From assembly GCF_030247195.1 (NCBI RefSeq), contig NC_080671.1, positions 202,782,897 through 202,846,896 on the forward strand: a stretch of DNA of 64,000 nt, given 5' to 3'. The notes under the pieces were generated by a model. It saw only the letters and a list, made by a program, of their open reading frames with translations. It was not told the DNA's origin and ran no database searches. Position 1 is the first letter of the stretch, and every line of letters starts with the position of its first letter. A program made the translations under genes and the position numbers. Shown in pieces: positions 11,642 to 23,557 of this stretch. This DNA is from Topomyia yanbarensis (lineage: Eukaryota; Arthropoda; Insecta; Diptera; Culicidae).

Positions 11642-12930
11642 TACCGTAAACCGGGGTGACTTTGATCACTCGAAACTTTTTTCGTAGAACGCTTATTAAA
11701 CCAGAGTAGTCTACCGAATCATTTTAACTTGAAATGATTTTTATTCTAAACTTATAAAATACTGATTTGTTATACTTTTTGAGTATATTGTTCGGTTTTT
11801 GGGTACAAAAACTACCCAAAACCGAAATTTGACTTTACCTTATTTTTACGACGCTTCGTAAAGTGTCTATTTTTTATAAAACCAATAAACCTCAGATTTC
11901 AGCAAGAGTAATATATTACAAGCGAGTTTTTATTTTCCTTTAGAGTGGGATGTGTCAAATTTATTTTTAAGAGTTTGCTTATTTTAAATACAACTTTTTG
12001 TGAAACTAGTTGGCAATTATTTCAAGCTAAAATTCGCAATATTTTTTATTGTTTAAAAGTCCAACGTGTTAAAATGGATGAAACTTTTTTACATTGATAA
12101 AGCACTGAATTAAACAATTTTAGCAGTTTTAAAGGTTTTCAAAATCTTTTATTTTAGTTCGACACAAATTATACGAATTTTGGTTACTCGAACTCTACAG
12201 TATATTGAAATACTTTGTATAATACCAATTAAAATCTATTTAACAATGAGTATCTTTCCAGAATTAGTTTAAACAAACATTTGAATGAAAAACATTGACA
12301 TCAATAACTTAATGTGGGTGAGCATGCAGGTTATCAAAGTCACCCTGGAATACGAAAACGGACTTCAATTTGAAATCATTTTTGGAAAAATAGCTGGAAG
12401 GGGAGAATTTTAGGTAAAACAATCCAATCTTGTTCTCCATACACCAGTACATGGTTTAAAAATATTAAACTTGAAAAAAATGTGTTGCGTCCAGAGTTAA
12501 AAATAATCGAAGCTCCTTTCTGATGGCTGAAAATGAACCTTATGCGACTCGTGATGAATGGAAAAAATATTCATTCAAAAACCCATGTTATTCATTCAGT
12601 TGAATATCGTACAAAATATTCACTTCACTAATTATCTACGTAAATGTTTTCAAATGCTAGTAAAGCATATAAAATAATAATTATTATCACTTATATTGTG
12701 CTAGGGCCTACTTTGATGCGTTTGATGCGTCGCTGCATGAAAATCTGCATGGATGAATGGGCAGTTTATTCGTTTGACGTATTCAGTTGCGTCACTGAAT
12801 ATTGAAGATGAATGCGGCTGGATATGATCAAATTTCATTCAATGAATTTGAATATTTGTAGCTCTGGTTGCGTCTAAAAATATGTAATGATTACTTCTAA
12901 AAGTGATCAATGTCACCCCGGTTTACGGTA
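11642..12930. mobile_element. MITE, taccgtaaaccgg family, copy 1 (TA target)
   Basis: The ends are perfect inverted repeats: taccgtaaaccggggtgac at 11642 and its complement ending at 12930. With TA as target duplication this fits a Tc1/mariner-type non-autonomous element. The body is closely related to 23558-24473. It is about 906 bp once a nested hAT MITE and its 8-bp duplication (12492-12874) are removed. An inner copy of the end motif (caaagtcaccc) lies near 12336. There is no coding capacity. Confidence 0.9.
12492..12866. mobile_element. hAT-type MITE nested in the taccgtaaaccgg MITE, copy 1
   Basis: The terminal repeats begin cagagttaaaaata on the left and end with a degenerate complement (gtagctctg) on the right. 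The 8-bp duplication gttgcgtc flanks it (12484-12491 and 12867-12874), as hAT transposases make. The related MITE at 23558-24473 carries the uninterrupted site (gttgcgtctaaaaatatg near 24411), so insertion is proven by the sister copy. Relative to the copy at 27322 it has an internal deletion of about 30 bp. Confidence 0.95.
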
Positions 12931-13386
12931 GCTCTACAACGTCCAAACGCTTATGAAAAGTGGGCTCGCGTCAAACTATGGTAATGATATGCATGGTTGA
13001 ACATAGATTTTGCTAACTCTCGAAAAAAAAATCTGTTTACAGCACTCAACTTCGTAGCGTCTTTAAATTTTATATATCTTTATAGATCAACACAACTATG
13101 TAAGACAAGTATTGTAGTCTCGAAAATAGCTCAAAAACTTCTTTTCGATTTTAACTTGTTTGAACTGTATAATAGTTGGCATAACAGGCTATTTTCTTCA
13201 AATTAAAAATTCAAAAAATGCTTTTCCAACGTCTAATTAAAATAAATTAACAGTAGTGTGCATATTAAAGGAATATATTAAAAACAGTATTTTAAGTATC
13301 ACGCCAATCGGTAGTTGCAGAAATCAATAATACATGTCGACAGTTAATTTAAAAGAATTTTCCCCCGTAGTGTTTTTCTTGTATGT
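12931..13386. other. AT-rich intergenic DNA
   Basis: A 69-residue frame at 12997-13206 has no recognisable domain. I see nothing else up to the 5' break of the I-type element. Confidence 0.5.
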
Positions 13387-14451
13387 ATGTGTAAACAAAC
13401 AACGTTGCTTTCACAGCTGACTAAAACTCGTCCTAAGAATGGTAAGAATGACGTCATTATTACAATTTATTCACCAGTACCCAGCGCGAATACCCATGGA
13501 CGGTCTCCCACCCTGTGGTGGGATAAAGAGTGCTCAGAGCTGTACGCGGAAAAGTCCACTGCATATAAGGCCTTTCGGGAAGACGGGTTACCCGCTAGCT
13601 ATCAACAGTACGCGTCGTTAGAAAGGCGAATGAAGAGTCTAATGAAAGCCAAAAAACGCAGTTATTGGCGCCGGTTCGTCGACGGGTTAACGAGAGAAAC
13701 AGCGATGAGCACTCTTTGGGGTACGGCTCGACGTATGCGTAATCATAATAGTACCAACGAGAACGTGGAATATTCAAACCGTTGGATATTCGCTTTCGCC
13801 AAGAAGATCTGTCCGGACTCTGTCCCGGTACAGAAAACGTACCGCGCCGCGTCTTCTCACGATACCGCGAACGAAACACCGTTTTCGATGGTGGAGTTCT
13901 CACTTGCTCTCTTATCGTGCAACAATAACGCCCCAGGGTTAGACAGAATCAAATTCAACTTGCTGAAGAATCTGCCTGACACTGCAAAAAGGCGCCTGTT
14001 GAATTTATTTAACAAGTTTCTTGAGGGTAACATTGTCCCTTATGAATGGAGGCAAGTGAAGGTCATCGCCATCCAAAAACCAGGAAAACCAGCCTCCGAC
14101 CACAACTCGTATCGGCCGATTGCAATGCTGTCCTGTATTCGGAAGTTGTTCGAGAAAATGATCATGTTTCGCCTCGACAATTGGGTTGAAGCAAATGGCT
14201 TACTGTCAGATACACAATTTGGCTTCCGCAAAGGCAAAGGGACGAACGATTGCCTTGCGTTGCTTTCTACAGAAATCCAAATGGCCTATGCTAACAAAGA
14301 GCAGATGGCATCAGTCTTCTTGGATATTAAGGGGGCTTTTGACTCAGTTTCTATCAACATTCTGTCAGAGAAGCTGCACCAGCATGGTCTTTCACCAATT
14401 TTAAATAACTTTTTGCTAAACCTGTGGCGATTTAACAACATCGCGATTTAG
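13387..14451 (+). pseudogene. I-type ORF2, linker and first half of reverse transcriptase
   Basis: A 354-residue open frame. The first 130 residues are the linker after the missing endonuclease (WWDKECSELYAEK, KAKKRSYWRRFVDGL). The RT then follows with VIAIQKPGKPASDHNSYRPI, FGFRKGKGTND and ASVFLDIKGAFDSVS, which holds the first catalytic Asp. The frame ends at a stop just before the conserved LPQGS block, which continues in another frame from 14456. Compared with related RTs, several residues between the palm helix and LPQGS seem to be lost, so a small deletion plus frame change is likely. The first Met is arbitrary because the true start was upstream. Confidence 0.88.
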
Positions 14452-14455
14452 CTAC

Positions 14456-16270
14456 ATGGGTCTTCCCCAGGGCTCATGTCTAAGTCCCCTGCTCTACAAT
14501 TTTTACGTGAATGACATTGACGATTGTCTTGCCAATTCATGTACGCTAAGGCAACTTGCAGACGACGGGGTGGTCTCTGTTACAGGGCCCAAAGCTGCCG
14601 ACTTGCAAGGACCATTACAAAATACCTTGGACAATTTGTCTGCTTGGGCTCTTCAGCTGGGTATTGAGTTCTCCACGGAGAAAACTGAGTTGGTTGTTTT
14701 TTCTAGGAAGCGTGAGCCGGCGCAACTCCAGCTTTTATTAATGGGTGCAACGATCAACCAGGTTGTCACATTTAAATATCTCGGGGTCTGGTTCGACTCT
14801 AAAGGTACCTGGGGATGTCACATTAGGTATCTGAAACAGAAATGCCAACAAAGGATCAATTTTCTCCGAACAATAACTGGAACATGGTGGGGTGCTCACC
14901 CAGGAGACCTGATCAGGTTGTACCAAACAACGATATTGTCGGTGATGGAGTACGGGTGTTTCTGTTTCCGCTCCGCTGCGAACATACACTTCATCAAACT
15001 GGAGAGAATCCAGTATCGTTGCTTGCGCATTGCCTTGGGTTGCATGCACTCGACCCATACGATGAGTCTCGAAGTGCTGGCGGGCGTTCTTCCGCTAAAA
15101 AATCGATTTTGGGAACTCTCATATCGATTACTCATCCGATGCGACATTCTGAACCCGTTGGTAATTGAAAACTTCGAGAGGCTCGTCGAGCTTAATTCTC
15201 AAACCCGTTTTATGTCCTTGTACTTCGACTACATGGCACAGAGCATCAATCCTTCTTCGTACAATCCCAACCGTGTCCGTTTCCTAGATACTTCTGATTC
15301 TACTGTATTCTTCGACACATCCATGAAGGAAGAGATTCGTGGAATTCCGGACCATATACGCCCGCAGGTGATCCCCAATATATTTTATAATAAATTCCGA
15401 GAAGTCGACTGCGACAAAATGTTTTACACTGACGGATCAAATCTCGATGGGTCCACTGGCTTCGGTATCTTCAACAATACTATCACCGCTTCATTCAAGC
15501 TCAATGATCCCGCTTCAGTTTACGTCGCAGAGTTAGCTGCAATTCAGTACACCCTTGGGATCATCGACACTCTGCCCACAGATCACTACTTCATCGTTTC
15601 GGACAGCCTCAGCTCTATCGAGGCTCTTCGTGCGGTGAAGCCTAAAAAGCAATTACCGTATTTTCTGGGGAAGATACAGGAGTCCTTGTGTACGTTATCT
15701 GAAAAATCTTATCAGATTACCTTTGTTTGGGTCCCCTCTCATTGTTCTATCCCGGGCAATGAAAAGGCCGACTCATTAGCAAAGGTGGGCGCATTAAATG
15801 GTGACATATACGAAAGACCAATCTGCTTCAACGAATTTTTTAGTATTTGTCGTCAGAGGACGCTCAACAGTTGGCAAACCTCGTGGAGCAATGGGGAACT
15901 TGGACGATGGCTACATTCGATTATCCCAAAGGTATCAACGAAGCCTTGGTTCGGGGGGATGGATGTGGGTCGGGATTTTATTCGTGTAATGTCCCGACTT
16001 ATGTCCAATCACTACACCATGGATGCGCATTTGCGGCGTATTGGGCTTGCGGAGAGTAGTCTGTGCGCTTGTGACGAGGGCTATCACGACATCGAACACG
16101 TTGTCTGGGTGTGCGCCGGGTATTGTGACGCCAGGTCTCAGTTAAAGGAATCCCTTCGGGCCCGAGGTAGACCACCCAATGTACCAGTCCGAGATATGCT
16201 GGCAACTCGTGATTTCCCCTATATGTCCCTTATTTATACCTTCATAAAAACGATAAATATCCCAATTTAG
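14456..16270 (+). pseudogene. I-type ORF2, second half of reverse transcriptase and RNase H
   Basis: A 604-residue frame without internal stops. It starts with MGLPQGSCLSPLLYNFYVND, has the catalytic box as QLADDG, then the thumb (VTFKYLGVWFDSKGTWGCHI). A complete RNase H domain follows near residues 320-450: FYTDGSNLDGSTGFGIF, YVAELAAIQYTL, FIVSDSLSSIEALR and VWVPSHCSIPGNEKADSLAK, giving the D-E-D-D set. The C-terminus has the cysteine/histidine motif CACDEGYHDIEHVVWVC. Apart from the break before it, this half reads cleanly, so the copy is fairly young. The stop at 16270 is the natural end. Confidence 0.9.
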
Positions 16271-17127
16271 CCCCTCTCTTTTATTTCTCGTTTTTAGAGT
16301 TTCCTCCTGCCTTGTGGAACCGATCAGCTCCAGAGTGCCACTATGTAACCGCCATCGCCCTTACCACTACGCGTGCATAGAAGGAAACTGAAGCGAGAGC
16401 GACTCGAGGTCCGATGACTTTTGAAGGATTCCCCGCGGGTCCGAAGAATACCATCCGCCAATCCGGTACTCGACGACTTACTATACTGAGGCGCAAATTT
16501 GATTCGCTGATCCCCCTCCCCCCCCCCCCCCCCGCCGTTCGAGCGAAAGTTGCAAGTTTTGCTCTTCTTTCCCTGTCTCTCCCCTGTCCTTGATACAACT
16601 GCTGCTACACTGATGCGGAAATAAGCCACCCTTTGAATATCTTGACCAAGCATAAGTTTTAGTTAAAAAATTCAAATTAGTGTTCTGTATTCCTAGTTTT
16701 AAGATAGCTATAATTTTTACTCTTTATTGAAACTCTTGTCCTCCATCTTGTAAATAGAATTGAATCCCTAGTTTTAAGGTTTCTGTGAAATTTCTCATAA
16801 ATATTTGTTCCCCCCTTTTGTGTACTAAACTATATTGTTAGTTTTAAGATAACCGTAAAATATTTCGTAAAATACTATTACTCCCCCTCTTGTATATCTT
16901 GTTTTAAATTTTTTCATAAAAAAATCTTTTGGCCCTCTTTTGTATATTGAATCTTATTTCTAGTCTTAAGATAGCTGTAAACTTTCTTTTCCTTTGTAAA
17001 AAAAAAAATATTTCAACATTGTAACCTCCTAGTTTTAAGATATCCAAATGTAAAAACAAAAGCATTTGGCACCGCCAAGCTAACGCATTTGTGCCTATCA
17101 AATAAACGAAATGAATAAAAAAAAAAA
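16271..17127 (+). repeat. 3' untranslated region of the I-type element with a recurring motif
   Basis: It carries a run of 16 C (16518-16533). From about 16690 a degenerate phrase ctagttttaagatagc recurs at roughly 65-75-bp spacing (near 16695, 16771, 16838, 16961 and 17029), each followed by a pyrimidine-rich stretch with ccccctcttgt. It ends with the family tail and an A run. Weaker copies of the motif are present at 45317-45545. Confidence 0.8.
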
Positions 17128-17424
17128 TTACAATTTATTTGCAATTCTGAAGCTTTTTATTTGCAGGATGCTTCTAAAACGTATCCAGCATCAATCCTAT
17201 AATAAACAAACCTAATATGCACTCACTATCACAGGCAAATATGAAACCGATTTCCTATGTTCACAACAAGTCAAAACATGCTGCAATAGAATGGTTTAAT
17301 CACGCATTCCATAGCTAGATTGCACAATGCCTGGTTTCTTGATCGGCGTCCATCCACAGACGACACTGGTCACGAAAAGCACAGAACAAAATGAAACACT
17401 GGTGAACATTCAAACCTTAAGCTC

Positions 17425-17900
17425 CCGTCTATACTGAGAAGGATGGAATCGAGATACGGCTACACGATGTCTCTGGGCACACCTGATAAGGGATCATCCA
17501 TAAATGACGTAGCATTATATGGGAGAGGGGGGAGTTTTGTATTTTGTGATGATGTGTGACGACAGGGGGGTAGGGGGTCATGTTATGCTACGTAGCTTTT
17601 TTAAAGGGGAATAGAATAGAATTTAAAAAAAAATTGCGGTGACAAGGGGGGGGCAGGGCTACTGTCAAGGTACGTAATTACCAGAAGGGGGGGGGGGTAT
17701 TTAGAGGTTTGTGACGAAATGCTACGATGGGGGAGGGGGGTGTTAAAAATCACTCAAAAATGCTACGTCATTTATGGATGATCCCTAACACAATCCGTAG
17801 AACCGTGTCGCGATACGGCGAAGTGATCTCCATTAAGCGGAAGTGCTTGAGGACATTTCCAATGGTGTTTGGATGGAATTCTGGGAACGCCCCCAATTAA
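17425..17900 (+). pseudogene. LINE ORF1 (Gag-like) remnant split by a MITE
   Basis: Before the MITE, about 17440-17480 reads IEIRLHDVSGHT. After it, about 17789-17850 reads TIRRTVSRYGEVISIKRK. This pattern, a short beta-strand phrase followed by an I..YGEV.SI block, is what I know from the nucleic-acid-binding domain of LINE ORF1 proteins in mosquitoes. The frame is broken near the junction and nothing longer survives. Attribution is by motif only. Confidence 0.45.
17490..17785. mobile_element. Harbinger-style MITE, copy 1 (TAA target)
   Basis: Inverted ends gggatcatccataaatga at 17490 and its complement ending at 17785 enclose a G-rich middle. The 3-bp duplication TAA flanks it (17487-17489, 17786-17788), matching the TWA target of PIF/Harbinger transposases. 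It splits a LINE ORF1 remnant. There is no coding capacity. Confidence 0.9.
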
Positions 17901-18918
17901 GAGGCAGACAACAAGAGCAAAGACTTGTGATCAGCAAATCTCTTCGTTAAAAAAATTAAAAAAGTTAAAAAAATAGAGCGAGATCTAAGGCAGCAGAAAC
18001 GACAAGCAAGGAAGCAGACCGAATGATATCCAAGCGTTGTCACGTTAAGCTTAAAATGCTCCACCACCGCGAAAATGAATCTCTGTGCGCAGCGGTTAAT
18101 TGCGCAGGATTCAATGATTATACAATGATCAAATATGTATTTCTATTAACTGGAAACATCTAAAAGACATACGGCTCCGTTGAAGGCCGCTGATGCGACA
18201 TTCTGTTGAAACACTGCGGTTTTTACATACAAAAATACACCAAAAAATCAGTTAACAAAGACCGACTTTTAATAGCAATAAAAGAAACACGATGTCGTTT
18301 AAAGTTGTGGAGCCTTATATAGTTAACAAACGATTTTGACAACCTTATGTACTTATCTTCAATCTATTCTTCAAAACCATAATTATCCAAACATTTTTTT
18401 AATTCCTATACACTTTTCAATGCATTCAATTAATTCTATCAAAATCCTAGAAGTTGAAGAAGACTAGGACGATTACTTGGTTTACCCTAACGAATACCAA
18501 AAATTCTGCGACGGAAAAATCCAGTTAATAACCATACATTCGATTTGTGAAATGAAATGTCAGAGGTATAACCGGAGATACACTTTGGACCGTATATTAT
18601 AATGCTTATAATGCTCTCATATGCTATAAAAATAAAATAATAAAAAAAGGATTTCTGGTTCTCATAACTGTGTGAAGGTCTTTTGTTGGATGAACAAATA
18701 ATTGCTTCAACGATAGGAGAATACTCCTTTTTGTCTTCTATTTACACTCTCACATAACGTCACAGGTGCCAGTACCTAAACTCTTGTTTTTCAGTATATC
18801 TGTCTTGATGGAACAGAGGCTTTGTCCGAGATAGGTTGTAATTCCTACAATCTGCAACCGGCTTCAATGGTTTTCATACTCAAGTATTGGTAATACTATC
18901 ATTTTTGAACCCATCTAA
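17901..18918. other. Intergenic DNA, no gene recognised
   Basis: The stretch 17930-18080 is A-rich and may continue the LINE ORF1 debris. The rest is AT-rich with no supported feature. Confidence 0.5.
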
Positions 18919-20110
18919 GGGTCCATGCATAAATGACGTAGCAATTCGGGGGGTAGGGGCGGTATACCAAATTTGTGACGTGGGGGAGGGTAGGGTCAGA
19001 AAATGTGCGACGTAGCAATAAGTTTAAATTTCCTTGACGGGCATCAAAACCCATTGATTAGAGAAAACAATTTAATGTTCCACCATTCCCAAGAGAAATA
19101 AATTTAAATTCACACAAGTTTCTTTTCACGCGGTTTCCATGTGGTAAATTTTACGATTCGCGGAATTGCAAGCTCGCAAAAAAACGAAAAGATTTTGTAT
19201 GCGGATTTAACTTGCTTAATTACCCGAGCAAAGTCGAACATCAAAATTACAACAAGTAGAATTCATATTTTGATAATAGCATCAAATTGAAATCTTATTG
19301 TGCTATCAGTTTTAGTTTTTTTAAATATGACATCAAACTTTGATCTCAATTTGCTATCATTGTTTGTTTGAAGAATTTTCTATGTTTATATTTCTTTTGC
19401 AAAACATCAAAGTGAATACATATTTTGTTATCAAAAAAAATTTCAACATCTTAATGAGCTTTCAATTTACTCTCACTGATAGCAGAATTAGTTTTCTGTT
19501 TGATGTCATAGGACATTTTTGCTGCTCTCAATTTTGATCTTTTAACAGTTAAAACGACCAAAACAACAGCAACCTGAGTAATCATTTGCCGAACATCACA
19601 ACATCAAGTCTAGTTTTCAATTTGTTGTCAGACTCTGCTCGGGTAGTTAGCTAACGTTTCTAACTACTAAACTTAGTTTGATATCTGAAATAAATTTTCT
19701 CTTCCGATTCAACCAAATCAAATTTATTAATTTAGATGAACGTATGCTTCTTAGAATCCTTGGCAGCTGCAGGATTGTGAACTGAGAAAACTTCTCTTCA
19801 TGCTCCATGGCATAGAAAATTTAAACCAAAACTATCAACAACACTAAATTTGTCATAAAGTAGGCTTATTTTGTACGGAATTTGCCATCACAATGAAAAA
19901 ATTTTGATAAAAATCGTCAAATATTTTGCAAGGACAAGTATTTAAAAAAATCGAAAAACATATGTATTTTTTTTTTAATCCACGGCCGCGTTGCGTGGGG
20001 GAATGGGGTAGGGAAATGCTACGTTATTTACAAGGGGGAGCTTAGAATTTTGTGACAAAATGCTACGAGGGAGGAGTCAAAAATTGCCGAAAAAGGCTTC
20101 GTCATTTGAT
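18919..20110. mobile_element. Harbinger-style MITE relic, right end lost, hosting another MITE
   Basis: The left end gggtccatgcataaatga follows TAA, and the next bases gacgtagca match the other two copies. Near the right side the complement survives only in part (gctacgttattt at 20018 and ttcgtcattt at 20101) and the terminal 12-15 bp are gone. Both sides have the same G-rich/T-rich subterminal pattern. A separate MITE sits inside at 19221-19645. Confidence 0.65.
19221..19645. mobile_element. MITE with tacccgagca ends (TA target)
   Basis: The left end tacccgagcaaagtc and the right end gactctgctcgggta are inverted with one mismatch over 15 bp, flanked by or including TA, suggesting a Tc1/mariner-type target. 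The interior repeats short phrases such as catcaaa and tgctatca. No coding frame is credible; the 65-residue frame at 19340-19537 is a by-product. Confidence 0.8.
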
Positions 20111-23100
20111 ATAAAATATACTTATTTGCATTAATTTATGTAATCACAAACATGGGTAAAAATTGATAATTTTTCAAATTAAATACCAATTAATTTTGCT
20201 GCATATCACTACGATGGAACATAACAGATACGTTTTATTGTATATATTAATTTATTTCTAGCAGAATAACGCACACACTCAATTCTGTTCGGCAATATCC
20301 CAACAGCCATGTAGTCAGTAAATTTAGAAAGTGACATCTCAGTAAAGTAAGATTGGTTTGCTGATTTGCATTAATATATTTTCCGAGTCTCAGCTGAATG
20401 AAACGTCACTTTTACTGAGATCTCAGCTGTTGAGATTTCAGCAAAAGATGCGAAAAAAGCTGAGATTCGGCAGAAAAAAATACGTGTGCACATTTAAGCA
20501 CGTTTGTTACAATAGGACGTATATTATGGCCACTACACCCTGTACCAACAGTATCCAACATGAAAGAAACTTGTTTTTGCATTGCGCTGAAGTGTGGAGA
20601 AAAAATATGAAAGCGCGAAATGGTAATTTAACTATAAATCAAGGATTTCGCGTTGTAGCCGAGGAGACGAAATGATCGCAGGATAATATATTGATTTCTA
20701 GCTACATGAAACTGTTGTCATTTACGGAACCTAGAATTGATTTCAGAACTACAGACTTTCCGGTACATAAATAAAAGTCATATTTGAACTGATCTCCGAT
20801 CAACTATCCGTTTTTACGTTTGGATTTTGACGCCCATATCCGTTTGCACCCTTTCATCCAGCTAATATCTAAGAAAATTGACAGCATCAAGTCGATGTCG
20901 GCCTAAGGACCAATTATCATTCATAGACTCACGAGGGAGCATGTGATAAGGGGCTTGTGAGCACTACGTTATCTCACCATTTGACGGCAATGCGAACATG
21001 CTGACTTCATTTTCTAAATGCCTATTAAAAGCCTGTTAAAGAACTCCTACGTTGTATGTTTATAGGTGAAATCTCTCTAAAAATCAAGAATCCCCAAGGA
21101 AACTCAACGTTTTTATAATTATCAACGTTTAACAACATTTACGTCAAAACAATTTAAAGACGCATACCCTTGGTATTACAATTTCTTTGACGAAATTTTA
21201 TCTTCCGTTTTCAAACAATCTCGATGTCTATACGTATAGTACAGAATAAATGCATGGCTAGCACCTAAATTGCAACCCAAAAATTTCGACCAGTTATTCT
21301 ACCGTAATAACAGTAAAATTCCCGGTAACAATATAAGTTTTTTTGCAGTTGCAATTGCAATTCTTATAAAATTATTCAAAATTGTTACATCCTAGTTAAC
21401 AAGAGCATTCAGCAGTAATACCAGTGAATTGAAAATGATCATATAACAATCGCTGTGTTGCGTTGGGAAGCTGAATAATCACATATACACACGAGCGCTA
21501 TAATCTATAGTAGACTTACTCACATTATTAATGCGATTTAATGCAACGTTTGACAAACACTCATGGGAAAACTAAAACACAAATAGATAGAAGCAGATTC
21601 TTCCACTGAATGTACGACCTACCGTTTCTGGTTTCACCGCAGTTCACTAATCTACTGATGGCTGAGTTATCTTAAAAGCCAACCGCGTAAAGTACCAGGC
21701 ACCGCCACTTGAGACGAGACGATCACTCCAAATCTTTGCCAAACACAGCTAATTTGTTTCCAAATATTTTTAACACAACGCACATTCACAAACTTGCTAC
21801 CAAAATATTTCTTTCCTACAATCCTTAAAATAAACGCGTAACACGAAACGTTACATCCTTTGCCCTAGACTGCGACACATAAACGTTGAGCAACGTTCAC
21901 TTTGGAAGACTGTCGGCGAATCACTGGCAACACATTTAACGAGTCGGGAAAGCGAGCTAGCTTCATTCGTTAGTAGCGAAAATAAAATGCGCGAGAAAAT
22001 TTTGCTATCTTCCTTATCACTTATCGTTTATATATTGTTTGCACTGCTCTCACACCTGTGCAACCACCTTCTAGACGAAAATCTCATCCAACTTATTTAA
22101 TTTTTGCACACCACAACTGGTTAAACACGCAAATAAAACAACGTAGTTACCACAGCATATACAATAACAAAACAATCGTCACGTTTTGGGGAAGAAACGA
22201 GCCCCCTTTTTCAGATGAGGTTTCTTTTTCTGGTCTCACCTACATACAGGGAAAACATGAAAACATACCAACTGGAAAACGAAGAGAACGAATAAAACAC
22301 GATAGTAGCACGCGACCGAATACAAAATGAAGCTACGTAGCATAAAAATTCGTCACATTTGCTTCTTGTTCACCAGACCGAGTGCACAACGTGCAGGATA
22401 AGTTCTCCGTAGAGATTAAACAGTGGAAATTACAGTGGTTTCCCACAAATTGCGCGCGCTTTTCGTTCTCCTTTACCTGATATTGCAAATGTGTATTCTG
22501 TTGTCGTGAAAACTGCACGCCTACTAAGCTGCTACCAGCGAGTCGGAATGGGGCATCACGGGAAATGTCGTCTTCTCGTGTCGGCCGTAGAAAGCAAACT
22601 ATCAATGTAGGCCAAAAATAATGCGGAGAGATCCCTCCGTATGGCAGAGCTCAACACAGGCCACCCTTCCATTTCGAACACCACCTTTCTGGTCAGTCAG
22701 TGTTTCTGGTAATCCAACCCACTTTCATGAATGCCACACAGCTTTTAATCGCAATCACCGCTGGCTAGTTGCTCTTCCCGTCCCGAGTACTAAGCGATAC
22801 TCGTGTTAGCAGATACTACTATGTTGTGTGTGAGTACTTAAACATATTTTAGTAGTTTTTCTATCCGATAACTTTGCTTACTTTCGAAGGTCTATTGCAA
22901 TTAGATGAATGGTAAATCTCTGGAACTCGAAATATAATCCTATTCACAACTCTAATTGATTATTGTATCAAATGCGTTTCAGGTTTCAATGAAGTGGTGC
23001 AATAATCAATGTGACGTTGGACTACTCTTCATTTCGGGAGAATTGTTGGTATTCCACTCCAAATGCTGATAACGACACACAGTGAAATGATAGAATTCTG

Positions 23101-23557
23101 CGGGCTCAAATTCATAAAAATGTGCATAATTCAATAATAAAACTTACTTCATACAATTATTCTTTTTTATTGTCAATTGATGACATATAGCCAGAGGCAC
23201 AAATGAATAATGTAATTCACAAAGTCACGGATTCCACTAATATCGCATTCTATTTCTTTCTTCTTGTTGGCAATGTTTGTAAACATAGTTACTTTGCGCG
23301 GAAATTAGATTCGCTGATAACGCTCATTATGCAACATACATACTTCATTCATTATATTTGCTATCGCTATAGATTCATTGCCAAGCGAAAATGATTTGAT
23401 ATTTTGTTTATTTATCAAATGCAAAACAATAGACTTCTTGGCGAATTGCGGTGTTGAATGCTTGAATTCATACTTGAATTGTTTGCTGTGTTCGATCATT
23501 TCTACCGCGCTTTCAATTTAATTGCCGTTCGCTACTCAATTCAACAATTAAATTAAT
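20111..23557. other. Long intergenic stretch, no gene recognised
   Basis: A 105-residue frame at 20358-20675 overlaps a block of repeated ctgagatctcagc-like palindromes and looks like repeat-derived sequence. Positions 21850-22820 are less AT-rich, with a TATA-like run at 22029-22035 and frames of 60-90 residues on both strands. This could be a host promoter or first-exon area, but no protein motif or splice pattern supports it. Confidence 0.45.

Larger units (their letters stand above)
13387..17127 (+). mobile_element. I-type non-LTR retrotransposon, 5' truncated
   Basis: This is the reverse transcriptase, RNase H and 3' end of an ORF2, followed by an 857-bp 3' untranslated region ending in an A run (about 17117-17127). 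ORF1 and the endonuclease are missing, so it is 5' truncated near 13387. Having RNase H after the RT, plus an LADD box, places it near the I group of LINEs; clade assignment needs a tree. The tail phrase ccaagctaacgca is shared with tails near 2190, 5005 and 47915, and the coding part with 39086-39350 and 45173-45290, so the family is repeated across the window. Confidence 0.9.

Noticed and set aside
16324..16653. Minus-strand frames rich in Gly and Arg opposite the I-type 3' UTR
   Set aside because: They are produced by the C run and simple DNA in the untranslated region; overlapping frames and no domain.
20358..20675. 105-residue frame as a host gene
   Set aside because: It includes repeated ctgagatctcagc-like palindromes and has no family match that I recognise.
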